Of a DNA stretch of 57,777 nt, positions 38,959-48,794 are shown piece after piece. This stretch comes from Billgrantia azerbaijanica. Its GTDB lineage: Bacteria; Pseudomonadota; Gammaproteobacteria; Pseudomonadales; Halomonadaceae. Each line of letters opens with the position of its first letter. The first letter of the stretch is position 1. Made by a program: the position numbers and the translations under genes. A model generated the notes under the pieces. The model worked only from the letters and a program-made list of their open reading frames with translations. It was not told the DNA's origin and made no database searches. The DNA lies in contig SBLD01000021.1 of assembly GCA_004551485.1 (NCBI GenBank), positions 1 to 57,777 of the forward strand. The letters run 5' to 3'.

Positions 38959-38986
38959 AAAGCCCCGCCACCGAGCGGGGCTTTTT
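38959..38986 (+). terminator. Terminator after HNH copy 3
   Basis: AAAGCCCCGC-CACCGA-GCGGGGCTTTTT; differs from that of copy 2 only in the loop. Confidence 0.9.
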
Positions 38987-39010
38987 CATGCCAACTCGTG
39001 AGAGTCGCAA

Positions 39011-39706
39011 ATGAACTATCTGGCATTGGTCCAAAGACTCAGGCAGGAAACCAATTACGCCAATGTCGGCCCCTCATCCGTGACCGGCCAGACCGGTGAC
39101 CATGCGCGCGCGGTGTCGTGGGTGGCCGACGCCTACACCGAACTGCAGAACCGCTATCCGTGGCGGTGGATGCGCAAGGAGTTCACGCTGACGACCAGCG
39201 CCGACGTGGATACCTACGACTACACCTCGGCTGTTGACGGCGGCAACACCATCACCCGCTTCAAGTCGTGGCACTTCGGCGACATCTACAACCCGCCCAA
39301 GAGCTACCTGGAGTCGGCCGGCGTCGGCAGCGAGTCACGCATGACCTTCCTGCCCTGGGCGCATTTCCGCTCGATCTACCGGATCGGGGAGGTCGCCAGC
39401 GGTGCCCCCCGTTTCATCACCATCGACCCCAACGACAACATCGTCCTCGGCCCCAAGCCCGATGCCGCCTATGTCATCACCGGGGAATATCACCGGGCCG
39501 CGCAGGTGCTCGCCGCCAACGATGACGTGCCCGAGATGCCCAGCGACTACCACATGGCGATTGTCTACCTGGCGATGGAGGACTTCGGCCTGTACGACGC
39601 CGCCACCGAGATCCTCAGCCGCGCCCGCACCAAGGGCCGGCGTCTGACGCGGCAGCTCGAGCGTACCCAACTGCCCAAGATGCGCATGTCGGGGCCGATG
39701 GCATGA
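39011..39706 (+). CDS. Head-tail adaptor protein (podovirus gp4-like)
   Basis: 231-aa protein opening MNYLALVQRLRQETNYANVG, with a Trp-rich block (ELQNRYPWRWMRKEFTLTTS) and a helical C-terminus (LAMEDFGLYDAATEILSRAR). This matches podovirus adaptor proteins that extend the portal. It is followed by the nozzle-like gene with an ATGA overlap. Confidence 0.72.
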   Translation: MNYLALVQRLRQETNYANVGPSSVTGQTGDHARAVSWVADAYTELQNRYPWRWMRKEFTLTTSADVDTYDYTSAVDGGNTITRFKSWHFGDIYNPPKSYLESAGVGSESRMTFLPWAHFRSIYRIGEVASGAPRFITIDPNDNIVLGPKPDAAYVITGEYHRAAQVLAANDDVPEMPSDYHMAIVYLAMEDFGLYDAATEILSRARTKGRRLTRQLERTQLPKMRMSGPMA

Positions 39707-41760
39707 GGATGCCCGAGAAGCAGGTCGACATCGTTCCGCTGCATGGCGGACTGGACCAGGCCTCGACCGTGCTCAATATCCAGCCCGGGGCGGCACTCGA
39801 GCTGCTCAACTTCGAGCCCGAGCTGGAGGGCGGCTATCGGCGCATCGCCGGCTACGAGCGCACCGATGGACGGGCGGCACCGTCGGACGCCCTGTACTAC
39901 ACCGTCGAGGTGGCGGACTCCTCGGGTATCGCCGTGGGCGCCACCCTGACCGGCGACACGTCCGGGGCGACCTCTGAGGTGGTGATCAAGGACGACGACA
40001 CCAACACCCTGGGGGTGACCGATCTCTCCGGCAATTACACCCTTGACGAGACCGCCAACGGCACGACCATCACCGCGGTCGAGGTGCTCAACGGCCAGGA
40101 CGACAACACCATCAGCGACACCTGGCAGATGGCCGCCGAGGACTACTATCGCGACCTGATCGGTGCCCTGCCTGGCGATGGCGATGCCCTGTACGCCTTC
40201 CAGTTCGGCGCCACTCGGTACGCCTTCCGCGCCGATGCCGGCACGGTCAAGCTCTACAAGAGCTCGTCTACCGGCTGGACCCTGGTGCCCTTCTTCGACG
40301 TGCTGTTCTTCGATGGCGGCGCGATGAGCGACGGCGAGATCACCGAAGGCACGGTGATCGACGGCGCCACCTCTCTGGCCCAAGGCACGGTCAAGGTGTT
40401 TGTCAAGAATGCCGGCTCCTACGGATCGAATGCCTCGGGTTACATGGTGCTCGACGTCACCACCGGCACCTTCCAGGACAACGAGGACCTGACGGTTGGC
40501 GGTACGATCAAGGCCAAGGCCGACGGCGCCGACACGCCCATCACGCTGGATGCCGGCGGGACCTTCCAGCACATCGTCCACAACTTCTACGCCACCAGCG
40601 GTGGTAAAGCGGTCTACGGCTGCGACGGCGTCAACCCGGCCTGGGAGTTCGATGGCACGGTGCTCGCGCCGATCTACTACCCGGCGCCGGACGAGAACCC
40701 GTCATGGAACGCGCCGCTGTTCATCGCCGCCCACAAGATGCACCTGTTCCTGGCCTACGAGCCGGGCACAACGGCGCACAGCGCGCCCGGTGAACCGCTG
40801 GTCTTCTCGGCCATCCTGGGTGCTGGCGACTTCGGCCTGGGCGACACCCCCACCGGCATGACGACCCGCGCCGGCGAGGTGCTGGCCCTCTACACCCGCA
40901 GCAAGACCTATGGCCTCTACGGCAGCAGCGCCCTCAACTGGGAACTGCGGCTGATCTCCGAGACGTTCGGCGCCAAGCCCTACACCGTGCAGGCCATCGG
41001 AACCGTCTATGCCCTGGACGACAAGGGCATCGCGCCGCTGGAGCGAGTGCAGGCGTTCGGCGACTTCGAGTCGGCCACGGTGTCGCGCTACGTGCGCGAC
41101 ATCATCAGCGCCTACAAGGATAAGGTTCTTGGCTCGGTGACGCTCAAGGAGCGCAACCAGTACCGGCTGCACTTCACCGACGGCGACGCCCTGGTGATGG
41201 CCTTCGACAGCTATGTCGGCGCCGACTACCCCGCCTTCTCGCTGATCCGTTATCCCGACGTGCCGACCTTCATCTCCACCTCTCAGGACGCCAACGGCGA
41301 CGAGGTGGTGCTGTTCGGCGACGCCTCCGGCTTCATCTATCAGGCCGAGCGCGGTTACAGCTTCGACGGCGACGAGATCGAGTTTGTGTTCCGCACGCCA
41401 TTCCTGAACCAGAAGGCGCCGCACGTCCGCAAGACCTACCGCGACCTCTACGTCGACGTCGAGGCCGATCACCCCTTCACCCTGTCGGTGGCCTTCGATC
41501 TGTCGTTCTCCGAGCTCTACAGTGCCGCCAACAACCTGCAGTCGTTCAGCTTCGCCGGGGCCGGCGGCGATTGGGATAACGCGGACTGGGGCGAGTTCTT
41601 CTGGGATGCCGAGACGATCAGCTCACGCGGCATCGCGCTGGCCGGCACCGGCCGCAACGTCTCGCTGTTGTTCTACGGCAACTCGAAATACATCCGACCC
41701 TTCACCATCCAGACCCTGGAGCTCCATTACCTGGCGCGGCGACTCAGAAGAGGCAGATAA
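39703..41760 (+). CDS. Tail nozzle / head-closure-like structural protein
   Basis: 685-aa beta-rich protein. Opening VDIVPLHGGLDQASTVLNIQ with GGYRRIAGYERTDGR is typical of podovirus tail proteins that follow the adaptor gene. Later segments (MTTRAGEVLALYTRSKTYGL and YALDDKGIAPLERVQAFGDF) suggest a beta-propeller-like body. It likely forms the stubby tail channel; P22 gp10 would be the functional analogue. Confidence 0.65.
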   Translation: MRMPEKQVDIVPLHGGLDQASTVLNIQPGAALELLNFEPELEGGYRRIAGYERTDGRAAPSDALYYTVEVADSSGIAVGATLTGDTSGATSEVVIKDDDTNTLGVTDLSGNYTLDETANGTTITAVEVLNGQDDNTISDTWQMAAEDYYRDLIGALPGDGDALYAFQFGATRYAFRADAGTVKLYKSSSTGWTLVPFFDVLFFDGGAMSDGEITEGTVIDGATSLAQGTVKVFVKNAGSYGSNASGYMVLDVTTGTFQDNEDLTVGGTIKAKADGADTPITLDAGGTFQHIVHNFYATSGGKAVYGCDGVNPAWEFDGTVLAPIYYPAPDENPSWNAPLFIAAHKMHLFLAYEPGTTAHSAPGEPLVFSAILGAGDFGLGDTPTGMTTRAGEVLALYTRSKTYGLYGSSALNWELRLISETFGAKPYTVQAIGTVYALDDKGIAPLERVQAFGDFESATVSRYVRDIISAYKDKVLGSVTLKERNQYRLHFTDGDALVMAFDSYVGADYPAFSLIRYPDVPTFISTSQDANGDEVVLFGDASGFIYQAERGYSFDGDEIEFVFRTPFLNQKAPHVRKTYRDLYVDVEADHPFTLSVAFDLSFSELYSAANNLQSFSFAGAGGDWDNADWGEFFWDAETISSRGIALAGTGRNVSLLFYGNSKYIRPFTIQTLELHYLARRLRRGR

Positions 41761-43788
41761 ATGGCCAACGATTTCTACAACGTCACCACCGATCTTCAGC
41801 CCTTCACTCGGGCGCGCAGCGGGGTGCTTGATGCCGAGTTTGCCGGCATTGCCACCGGGTTCGGAAAATTGCCCTCCGAGTCGCGACTGCTCAGCGGCAA
41901 CAGCAACTTCGTGGCCGCAGGCGGCACCGCCAATGCTATCGCCGTCTCAGCCCCCACGACATGGACCAGCTACACCGGCAAGGACGGCTATGTGCTGTCG
42001 ATCAAGATCGCCACCACCAATACCGGCACGGTGACGCTCAATGTCGACAGCCTCGGCGCCAAGGTCTGCGTGCGCAACGACGGCACCGCCCTGCAGGCCG
42101 GCGACCTGCAGGCCAACGGCGTCTATGGCTTCGTCTATAACAGCTCGGATGGCAAGTTCCACGTCAATGCCTACCAGGGCATCGTCACCGACGCCACGGC
42201 TCAGGCCGATGCGGCCGCCGCCTCGGCAACCAATGCCGCGACCAGCGAGAGCAACGCGGCCTCCAGTGCCAGCAGCGCATCCACCAGCGCCTCAAACGCC
42301 GCCACCAGCGAAACGAATGCTTCGGGCTCGGCGACCACTTCCACCAATTACGCCACCAAAACCGATGGATTTGCCTCGGGAACCGACAATTCATCCAAGT
42401 CATGGGCAGTGGGCGGTACGGGTGATGGTAATCCCACGGCGGGCTCGGCCAAGGACTGGGCCACAAAAGCCGAGGACTCCCTGGTCGATGGTAGCGGGTA
42501 CTCGGCCAAGCACCACGCGGCCAAGGCATCGGCCTCAGCCAGCGCGGCCGCGACATCGGAGGCTAACGCGGCAAACAGCGCCTCCAGCGCGTCAACCTCG
42601 GCATCCAATGCCGCGACCTCCGAAACCAACGCCGCCTCTAGCGCCAGTGCCGCCAGCACGTCCGAGACGAACGCGGCCAATTCGGCCAGCGCAGCCAGCA
42701 CCAGTGAGAGCAACGCGGCCTCCAGCGCCACCGCCGCTGCGCAGTCCTACGATGATTTCGATGACCGTTATCTTGGCCCCAAGAGCAGCGAACCGACCAC
42801 CGATAATGACGGCAATCCCCTGCAAGAGGGCGCGCTGTACTGGAACACAACCACCAAGAAGCTGCGCATCCATGACGGTTCTGCCTGGACCGCAGCGGCT
42901 TTCGATACCAACGGCGCCCTTGTCGCGGCCAACAACCTATCCGATCTGGATGACGCCCCCACGGCGCGCACCAATCTCGGCCTAGCGGCGGTGGCGGCGA
43001 GCGGCGCTTACGGTGATCTTAGTGGCAAGCCAGGCACGGCCACCAGCTCGACGGATGGCCTGATGGCTTCGGCCGACAAGTCGAAGCTCGACGGCATCGA
43101 GTCTGGCGCCACCGCCGATCAGACCAAGGCCGACATCGACGCCCTGGGCATCAACGCCGATACCGTGGACGGCAAGCACGCCGCCGATCTGCAGGACAAG
43201 CTCGTCTCCGGTAGCAATATCAAAACGCTGAATGGCGAGTCGCTACTGGGCAGCAGCGACATCAGCGTGGGCGGTGGCGAGTGGGAGTTGCTGGGAGTCT
43301 ACGACTTCTACTCCCCAAACGATACCGCCGTCTACGATTTCACCTGCCAGACGGGGGATGTGTTTAAGATCACCCCATTAGGGGAGCACGCAGGCACTGA
43401 TGCTTTCCATCATTTGGGTATTCAGTTTCTCGATGCAAGCTCGAATGTTCTCGGCTCCGGAAGCTATGAATATCAATTGATCGAGCACGACATATCTCCA
43501 TCTACGATAAATAACACGTCTTCAGCCGGGCAAATCCGACCATTTGGCGATGTTGACACTTATGCTCGCCTGGGTCTCGGCGAGTGTGTGATAATGCCTG
43601 ATAAAAATGCTGTTGCATCGTTTTGGATGAGATATTATTTATCGGGACAGGGCGCCATCTATTCCCTTAATGGAGAGAGCGGGTCAATATCTTATGGTAG
43701 TGCATCGCACTTTAGAATTTTTAATGCTGATGGATATGCTTACAACGATCTAAAATTTGCCGTCTACCGAAAGAGGCTTCTGTCATGA
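41761..43788 (+). CDS. Tail fibre protein
   Basis: 675-aa fibre. N-terminal virion-attachment region (residues 1-145), then a long low-complexity Ala/Ser/Asn/Thr repeat region (about 150-330; SASSASTSASNAATSETNAS-like units), a DGLMASADKSKLDGIESGAT linker typical of fibres, and a C-terminal receptor-binding domain from about residue 505. From about nucleotide 43340 the DNA becomes clearly AT-rich (many ATA, TTA and GAT codons), unlike the rest, so the tip was probably acquired separately. Confidence 0.9.
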   Translation: MANDFYNVTTDLQPFTRARSGVLDAEFAGIATGFGKLPSESRLLSGNSNFVAAGGTANAIAVSAPTTWTSYTGKDGYVLSIKIATTNTGTVTLNVDSLGAKVCVRNDGTALQAGDLQANGVYGFVYNSSDGKFHVNAYQGIVTDATAQADAAAASATNAATSESNAASSASSASTSASNAATSETNASGSATTSTNYATKTDGFASGTDNSSKSWAVGGTGDGNPTAGSAKDWATKAEDSLVDGSGYSAKHHAAKASASASAAATSEANAANSASSASTSASNAATSETNAASSASAASTSETNAANSASAASTSESNAASSATAAAQSYDDFDDRYLGPKSSEPTTDNDGNPLQEGALYWNTTTKKLRIHDGSAWTAAAFDTNGALVAANNLSDLDDAPTARTNLGLAAVAASGAYGDLSGKPGTATSSTDGLMASADKSKLDGIESGATADQTKADIDALGINADTVDGKHAADLQDKLVSGSNIKTLNGESLLGSSDISVGGGEWELLGVYDFYSPNDTAVYDFTCQTGDVFKITPLGEHAGTDAFHHLGIQFLDASSNVLGSGSYEYQLIEHDISPSTINNTSSAGQIRPFGDVDTYARLGLGECVIMPDKNAVASFWMRYYLSGQGAIYSLNGESGSISYGSASHFRIFNADGYAYNDLKFAVYRKRLLS

Positions 43789-44246
43789 CATACATGGTTG
43801 ACGGGGTCGCTGTGGACCCGAGCCAATCCCAGGCTGACAGCATCGCCTTCACGCTATCGTGCGTGGACAGCGAGGAGCAGAAGCGAAAGGTGTACCGCGA
43901 ACAGCGCAAGCATGCGCTGCGCAGGGAGGCAGAAGCCGCCTACCGCCAGTCGGTCACCCTCCCTGATGGCACCATCTGGAACGGCGGCATCGACGCCGCC
44001 ATTAAGATCGACGGGGCCGTGCGCCTGGCCGAAAACGCCGGACTCACCGAAGTGACGCTGTATGACATCGACAATGCCGAGCACGTCATGACCATCGCCG
44101 ATGGCAAGGCCGTCGCCTCGGCCATCGCCAGCGAGTATCAGCGCAAGCTGGCGGCCAAGCAGGCGGCGTTTCGCGAGCTTGGCGCCATCGACCTGTCGGC
44201 GGACGACGCTCGCGCGCAGATCGACGCCGTGACGCTGAACCTGTAG
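43785..44246 (+). CDS. Tail-fibre-associated / DUF4376-like protein (153 aa)
   Basis: Contains RQSVTLPDGTIWNGGIDAAI and a C-terminal helix (SAIASEYQRKLAAKQAAFRE), like DUF4376 proteins found after tail-fibre genes, probably fibre chaperones. ATGA overlap with the fibre gene. Confidence 0.7.
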   Translation: MTYMVDGVAVDPSQSQADSIAFTLSCVDSEEQKRKVYREQRKHALRREAEAAYRQSVTLPDGTIWNGGIDAAIKIDGAVRLAENAGLTEVTLYDIDNAEHVMTIADGKAVASAIASEYQRKLAAKQAAFRELGAIDLSADDARAQIDAVTLNL

Positions 44247-44316
44247 CCCCGGCACGGCATCATCACCATTGCGGCTCCGCAGTCGCAGGCCAATGCTGTG
44301 AAGCATAGGAGAGATC

Positions 44317-46809
44317 ATGGCCACGCCCATGCCCAAGAAGAAGACCGGCGGTCTGCTGAGCAGCGCGACCGCCACGCCCTCCATCACCGCGACCTCAACC
44401 TCGCCCACCATGACGGCCACCAGCCAGTCGTCTCAGCAAAGCCAGCCGTCGTTCAACTACCGCACCGACTACAACGCCAACGGCACGCTGTGGAAGGAAG
44501 GCGGTGATGGCAAGCGGCAATGGATCGGCGGCACGCCGACGTTCGGCTCGGACCAGATTGCCCAGTACCTGAACAAGGACCCAGCCGAGGTGAAGCGACA
44601 GCTCGGCTTCGACCACCTGCCGGCGCAATGGCGGGATTACAACTGGGGCGAGATCCTCAACTCGGACAACCCGCTCGGGACCATCCAGGGGCTGAAGCAG
44701 ACCGCCTACGATTCCAATCCCGAGACGGCGCAGCAGTATCGCTCCCATATCGGGTTCGACGAGAACCACATCCAGAGCGGCCGGGTAGCGGCGCGCATCG
44801 ACCCCAAGACGCGGCAGCTCACGGGATTCACGGCGCTGGACAACAACGGCGTGCCGCTCGACACCACAGGATGGTATGCCGACTCGATGCTCGAGACCTT
44901 GAATCGCTATGGCATCGATCGATCGGAGCTGTCTGGCCTTGCCGAGGCACTGGAATCGGCCGGCGTGAACTACCAGCCATACGACCTGTACTCCGGTACC
45001 GGATCCGATCAGGGCGTCAATTTGCGCGACCTGGCGTCGGGCGGAATGGGCTCAGCCTACGACTGGACCGCCGGCACCAACAACGCGATGAAGGGTGATT
45101 CGGCGGCTGAGCGCACGGCGCGAAACCAAGCGCTGTACGACGACATGGGCGTTACCAAGAACCCCGCTGTCACCACAGAGCAGGGGATCGACCCGACCCG
45201 TTTCGAGCCGCAAGGGGATCGACGATATGTCGTCTACAACGGCGGCACGGCAAGCTGGTATGCCACGCCCGAGCAGGCGCAGGCGGCGGCCAACCAGAAC
45301 GGCGGCAGCGTGTATGACGCGGCTGGTGGCGATGTCATCTACACCCCTGGCGGGTCAGGAAGCCCGGCAGGGCAAGGTGGGAGCGGAACCCAGGCAGGTG
45401 GCACCGGAGGCTCCGGCGCACCCGCCGGCGGAAATGCCGCGCCCACCTACACCACGCCAGACTACGAGCAATACACCGCGCCTGGCTATCAAGACTACGC
45501 CGTGAACACCAGCGCCCCTTCATCACAGGCCGGGGACTACTTCATGCAGAACAATGGCGCACTCTCGACCGCCTGGCAGGACAACGCCAGCCCCTGGCAG
45601 GCGTACCAGGACCGCAGCTACGTGACCAGCTCGGCGCAGGGTATGCCGGACGGTACCCAGAACGCGCAGTCGTCGGCGGCGCTGGTGGACAGCCTGCAGG
45701 GCGCCGCTACCCGACAAGTGGGCGAGAACGAGACGGTGCAGGGGCTGTTGGGTCGCATTCTCGCCGAGGACTCGCCGCTCATGCAACGGGCTGCCAACCA
45801 GGGCACGCAGCAGGCGGCACGGCGCGGCCTGCTCAACAGCTCCATGGCGGCGGGGGCGGCGCAGGGAGCGATGATCGACCGCGCCCTACCCATCGCCTCG
45901 CAGGACGCGCAGACCTATTCGCGCCAGGCGCTGGCCAACCAGGACGCCACCAACCGCTTCGCGCTGACCAACAACCAGTTCCGCCAGAACATGTACGCCC
46001 AGGACGACAGCCAGTCGTTCACGGCAGCGCAGTCGGCGCTGGACCGCGCCCAGCAGCGCGACCTGACCAACGCGCAGTACAACTTCCAGGGCGACCAGGC
46101 CAACCTCGACCGGCGTCAGCAGCGCGACATGACCCTGCTCGGCGCCGACATTCAGGCCGACCGCGATAATCGCCTGGCGGGTCTCGACGCCGACATGGCG
46201 CGACTCAATGCCGACCTGCAGGAGGCGCAGGCGCAGAACGACTTCGCCCGCACCCAGGCGCTCACCCAGCAGCAGGCGGACCTGCAGCGTGAGCGCGACA
46301 CCCTGCTGTTCGGCCAGGACCTGGAGCGTATGACCGCCGACTACGGCTTCCGTGGCGACCTCGCGCAGCAGGAGTTCCAGAACGCCATGCGCGAGATGTT
46401 CGCGGCCTCCAAGGGTAACGCCTGGGCGGTGATGAACAACAACGTCACCGACCTGGTGGCGCAGGCCTCGGCGCAGATCGACGCCATCCAGCAGAACCCC
46501 AACATCTCGGCCGAGGACAAGGAATCGATGATCAATGATGTGATCTCGCGCCGAGACACCGACATCGAGTTCCAGCAGGGGCTCTACAGCAGCCTAAGCG
46601 ACACGCTGCTCAACACCGGCGTGTTCCCGACCGGCATTACCAACCAGCAGGATGGTCAGCGACAGCGCGCCATCGCCCATGCGTACCGCGAGGTACTGGG
46701 TCGCGAGCCGGACGACGCCGGCATGGCCTACTGGATGCAGCAGGACCTGACTCCTGAGCAAATCCGCCAGACTATCGCCAACAGCGCAGAAGCCACGGGA
46801 GGTCAATAA
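44317..46809 (+). CDS. Internal virion / tail protein with DUF4214-like C-terminus (830 aa)
   Basis: The N-terminus is Ser/Thr-rich; residues about 340-380 are Gly/Ser/Ala-rich; a Gln/Asp/Arg-rich helical region spans about 520-690 (TNAQYNFQGDQANLDRRQQR); and the last 50 residues (HAYREVLGREPDDAGMAYWM) match DUF4214-type repeats. Gln-rich helical proteins of this size after the fibre gene are usually ejection proteins of podoviruses. Exact role inferred. Confidence 0.6.
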   Translation: MATPMPKKKTGGLLSSATATPSITATSTSPTMTATSQSSQQSQPSFNYRTDYNANGTLWKEGGDGKRQWIGGTPTFGSDQIAQYLNKDPAEVKRQLGFDHLPAQWRDYNWGEILNSDNPLGTIQGLKQTAYDSNPETAQQYRSHIGFDENHIQSGRVAARIDPKTRQLTGFTALDNNGVPLDTTGWYADSMLETLNRYGIDRSELSGLAEALESAGVNYQPYDLYSGTGSDQGVNLRDLASGGMGSAYDWTAGTNNAMKGDSAAERTARNQALYDDMGVTKNPAVTTEQGIDPTRFEPQGDRRYVVYNGGTASWYATPEQAQAAANQNGGSVYDAAGGDVIYTPGGSGSPAGQGGSGTQAGGTGGSGAPAGGNAAPTYTTPDYEQYTAPGYQDYAVNTSAPSSQAGDYFMQNNGALSTAWQDNASPWQAYQDRSYVTSSAQGMPDGTQNAQSSAALVDSLQGAATRQVGENETVQGLLGRILAEDSPLMQRAANQGTQQAARRGLLNSSMAAGAAQGAMIDRALPIASQDAQTYSRQALANQDATNRFALTNNQFRQNMYAQDDSQSFTAAQSALDRAQQRDLTNAQYNFQGDQANLDRRQQRDMTLLGADIQADRDNRLAGLDADMARLNADLQEAQAQNDFARTQALTQQQADLQRERDTLLFGQDLERMTADYGFRGDLAQQEFQNAMREMFAASKGNAWAVMNNNVTDLVAQASAQIDAIQQNPNISAEDKESMINDVISRRDTDIEFQQGLYSSLSDTLLNTGVFPTGITNQQDGQRQRAIAHAYREVLGREPDDAGMAYWMQQDLTPEQIRQTIANSAEATGGQ

Positions 46810-47195
46810 TGGGACTGCTTGACGGAATCGACTCCGTGCTCGACAGCGGCGCGGTGGAAGCCGCCGTGGACGTGGGCAGCAGCGCCGGCAATTGGTGGGA
46901 CACAGCGCTGGACTGGGGCACCACAGCCTTCCAGTGGATGGAGGACCATCCCGTGGCCACCAGGGTGCTGGGCGGCGTAGTGGGTGGTGCCGGGCAGTAC
47001 CTTGCCAAGCGCGAGCTTCAGGACCGCGAGTCCGAGCTGCTGCGCAAGCAGTGGGAGCGCGAACGCAGGGCGCAGATGATCAGCCCCGGCAAGGTCAGCG
47101 GCTACGGTTCCCACGTCGGCCAGTTCGGCGGCGGCCTGCTCACCGGTGGCCCGGTGGCCGGCTATCGTGGGCTGCGCGAACGCGAGGAGGGGTAG
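46809..47195 (+). CDS. Hypothetical virion-cluster protein (128 aa)
   Basis: MGLLDGIDSVLDSGAVEAAV, Trp-rich middle (GNWWDTALDWGTTAFQWMED), then a hydrophobic Gly stretch (VLGGVVGGAGQYL) and charged helix. TAATG overlap. Possibly a small internal or membrane-interacting virion protein. Confidence 0.5.
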   Translation: MGLLDGIDSVLDSGAVEAAVDVGSSAGNWWDTALDWGTTAFQWMEDHPVATRVLGGVVGGAGQYLAKRELQDRESELLRKQWERERRAQMISPGKVSGYGSHVGQFGGGLLTGGPVAGYRGLREREEG

Positions 47196-47198
47196 GCG

Positions 47199-48113
47199 AT
47201 GGGCTGGGCAGATTCAGCAGCGGACGGCGCCACCGGCGGCCGAGGAGGCTACGGCGGCGGCGCGGGCGGTGGCCGCGGTGGCGGCGGCTTCGACGGCCGT
47301 GACACCCCCGGCTCGCCCAATGCGGCGGACGGTAAGCGCGGCTCCAGCATGGGGCGAGACGGCGGTAGGGCGGGCGATGCCGGAGGTGACGGCTCGACCG
47401 GCGGCTGGGCGTCCAACGTCGATGCCCAGATGGGGCCTGGGAACGCGGGCTACGGCACCAACGCCGAGTCGGTGTTCGGCGGCTGGGCCAATGAGACCCA
47501 GACGGTCGGCGGCCAGTCCTACGGTGCGATCAGTCGCGACGGGCTGACGGCTGCGCAGTCGGCCAGCGCGCGCAGCCGGGCGCACCGGGGGTCGCGCAGC
47601 GCCTTGAGCACTGGCCTGGGGATTCTCGGTGGGGTGGTCGGCGGTGTACCCGGCGCGGCGCTGGGCCTGGGCCTGAGCTCGATGATCCAGGCCAAGAACG
47701 TCACCGACTCGCTGGATGCCGTGAACGACACCTTCGGTACCTCGCACGACACCAGCTTCGGGCGCGCCGCTCGTGAATCGCTGGGCATCAACGCTGTTGG
47801 TAAGCTGGGAGGCAATATCGGCGCCAGGCTGGGCGTCGGCCTGCTGTCCTCCAACCCCGTGGCCGGTGCGGTGCTGGGGGGCATGACGCTGGGCTCGATG
47901 GCCAAGAATGCCGCGATTGATGGCGTGGGCAGCCCATCGTCACCCGCCAGCCCCGGCCGGCAAGGTGGCGATGGCGGCGGACGACCCCGTACCGGTGGAC
48001 TCCTCGCCAACGAGATCACTCGCAGCCGCGCCGAGCCGGCGGTACAATCCTCGGCAGTCACTCCTTCCCCCGTCAGCGGCTACGGCAGCTACGCCGAATC
48101 CTTCTTCTCTTGA
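47199..48113 (+). CDS. Glycine-rich virion-cluster protein (304 aa)
   Basis: The first 100 residues are Gly/Asp/Arg-rich (GGYGGGAGGGRGGGGFDGRD). Two hydrophobic Gly-rich segments (LGILGGVVGGVPGAALGLGL and NPVAGAVLGGMTLGSMAKN) could insert in membranes. Position among ejection-type genes suggests a minor internal protein. GAGGAGG ribosome site. Confidence 0.5.
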   Translation: MGWADSAADGATGGRGGYGGGAGGGRGGGGFDGRDTPGSPNAADGKRGSSMGRDGGRAGDAGGDGSTGGWASNVDAQMGPGNAGYGTNAESVFGGWANETQTVGGQSYGAISRDGLTAAQSASARSRAHRGSRSALSTGLGILGGVVGGVPGAALGLGLSSMIQAKNVTDSLDAVNDTFGTSHDTSFGRAARESLGINAVGKLGGNIGARLGVGLLSSNPVAGAVLGGMTLGSMAKNAAIDGVGSPSSPASPGRQGGDGGGRPRTGGLLANEITRSRAEPAVQSSAVTPSPVSGYGSYAESFFS

Positions 48114-48137
48114 TCACTCGCCGGGAGGCGACACGCT

Positions 48138-48794
48138 ATGGCAGGACTTCTCCAGCAGGGCATGCAGCAGCCGCCAGGGCCGCCGCAAGGCCAGCCACGC
48201 CCCAGGCCCCAGGCTCCGCCCCCGCAGGGGCAACGCCCCCCGCAGGGCGAGCCGCAGGAGGGCTCGGTGGACGCTCCGCCCGAGCAGGCCAGGGAGCAGA
48301 TGACCGCGCTACTCGAAGCCGGACTGGGCTACCTCTACGGCGACGGCATGAAGCCGGCGGTGCAGGCCATCCAGGCCGCCCCCGACCCTCAGGCCGGCAT
48401 GGCCAAGGTGATCGGTAGCGTGATGCTCACCGCCTTCAACACCCTGCAATCCAACGGCGCCACGGTGCCGCCCAACGTGATGATGGCTTTCGGCGTCAAT
48501 CTCGCGAAGGCCGTGGGCGAGATGGCCATGGAGGCCGGCATCCTGCCGGGCGATGATCCCGAGGCCATCGAAGGCGCCTTCATGGACGGCCTGGCCCGCT
48601 TCGGCCAGCTGGTGGGCAACCAGGCCATGAGCCCGGGGCAGAAGCAGCGCTACGCCGAGATGATTCGCGGCATGCGCGAGATGAAGGAGGGCGGCCAGCG
48701 CCCACCCCAAGGTGAGCCCGAGTCGCCCCAGGGTCAGCCGCAGCGCGCACAGCCCGCAGCGCAACGCCCGCAACCGGTACAAGGAGGCATGTGA
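48138..48794 (+). CDS. Pro/Gln-rich virion-cluster protein (218 aa)
   Basis: Pro/Gln-rich ends (QQPPGPPQGQPRPRPQAPPP and RPPQGEPESPQGQPQRAQPA) flank a helical core (LLEAGLGYLYGDGMKPAVQA to about residue 175). Not recognised; probably internal virion component. Confidence 0.5.
   Translation: MAGLLQQGMQQPPGPPQGQPRPRPQAPPPQGQRPPQGEPQEGSVDAPPEQAREQMTALLEAGLGYLYGDGMKPAVQAIQAAPDPQAGMAKVIGSVMLTAFNTLQSNGATVPPNVMMAFGVNLAKAVGEMAMEAGILPGDDPEAIEGAFMDGLARFGQLVGNQAMSPGQKQRYAEMIRGMREMKEGGQRPPQGEPESPQGQPQRAQPAAQRPQPVQGGM

Noticed and set aside
41836-42750. Ala/Ser/Thr repeats in the tail fibre as possible CRISPR-like or minisatellite DNA
   Set aside because: The repetition is at the protein level with variable spacing and codons, typical of fibre shafts; no constant direct repeat with unique spacers. 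No CRISPR array was seen anywhere in the window.
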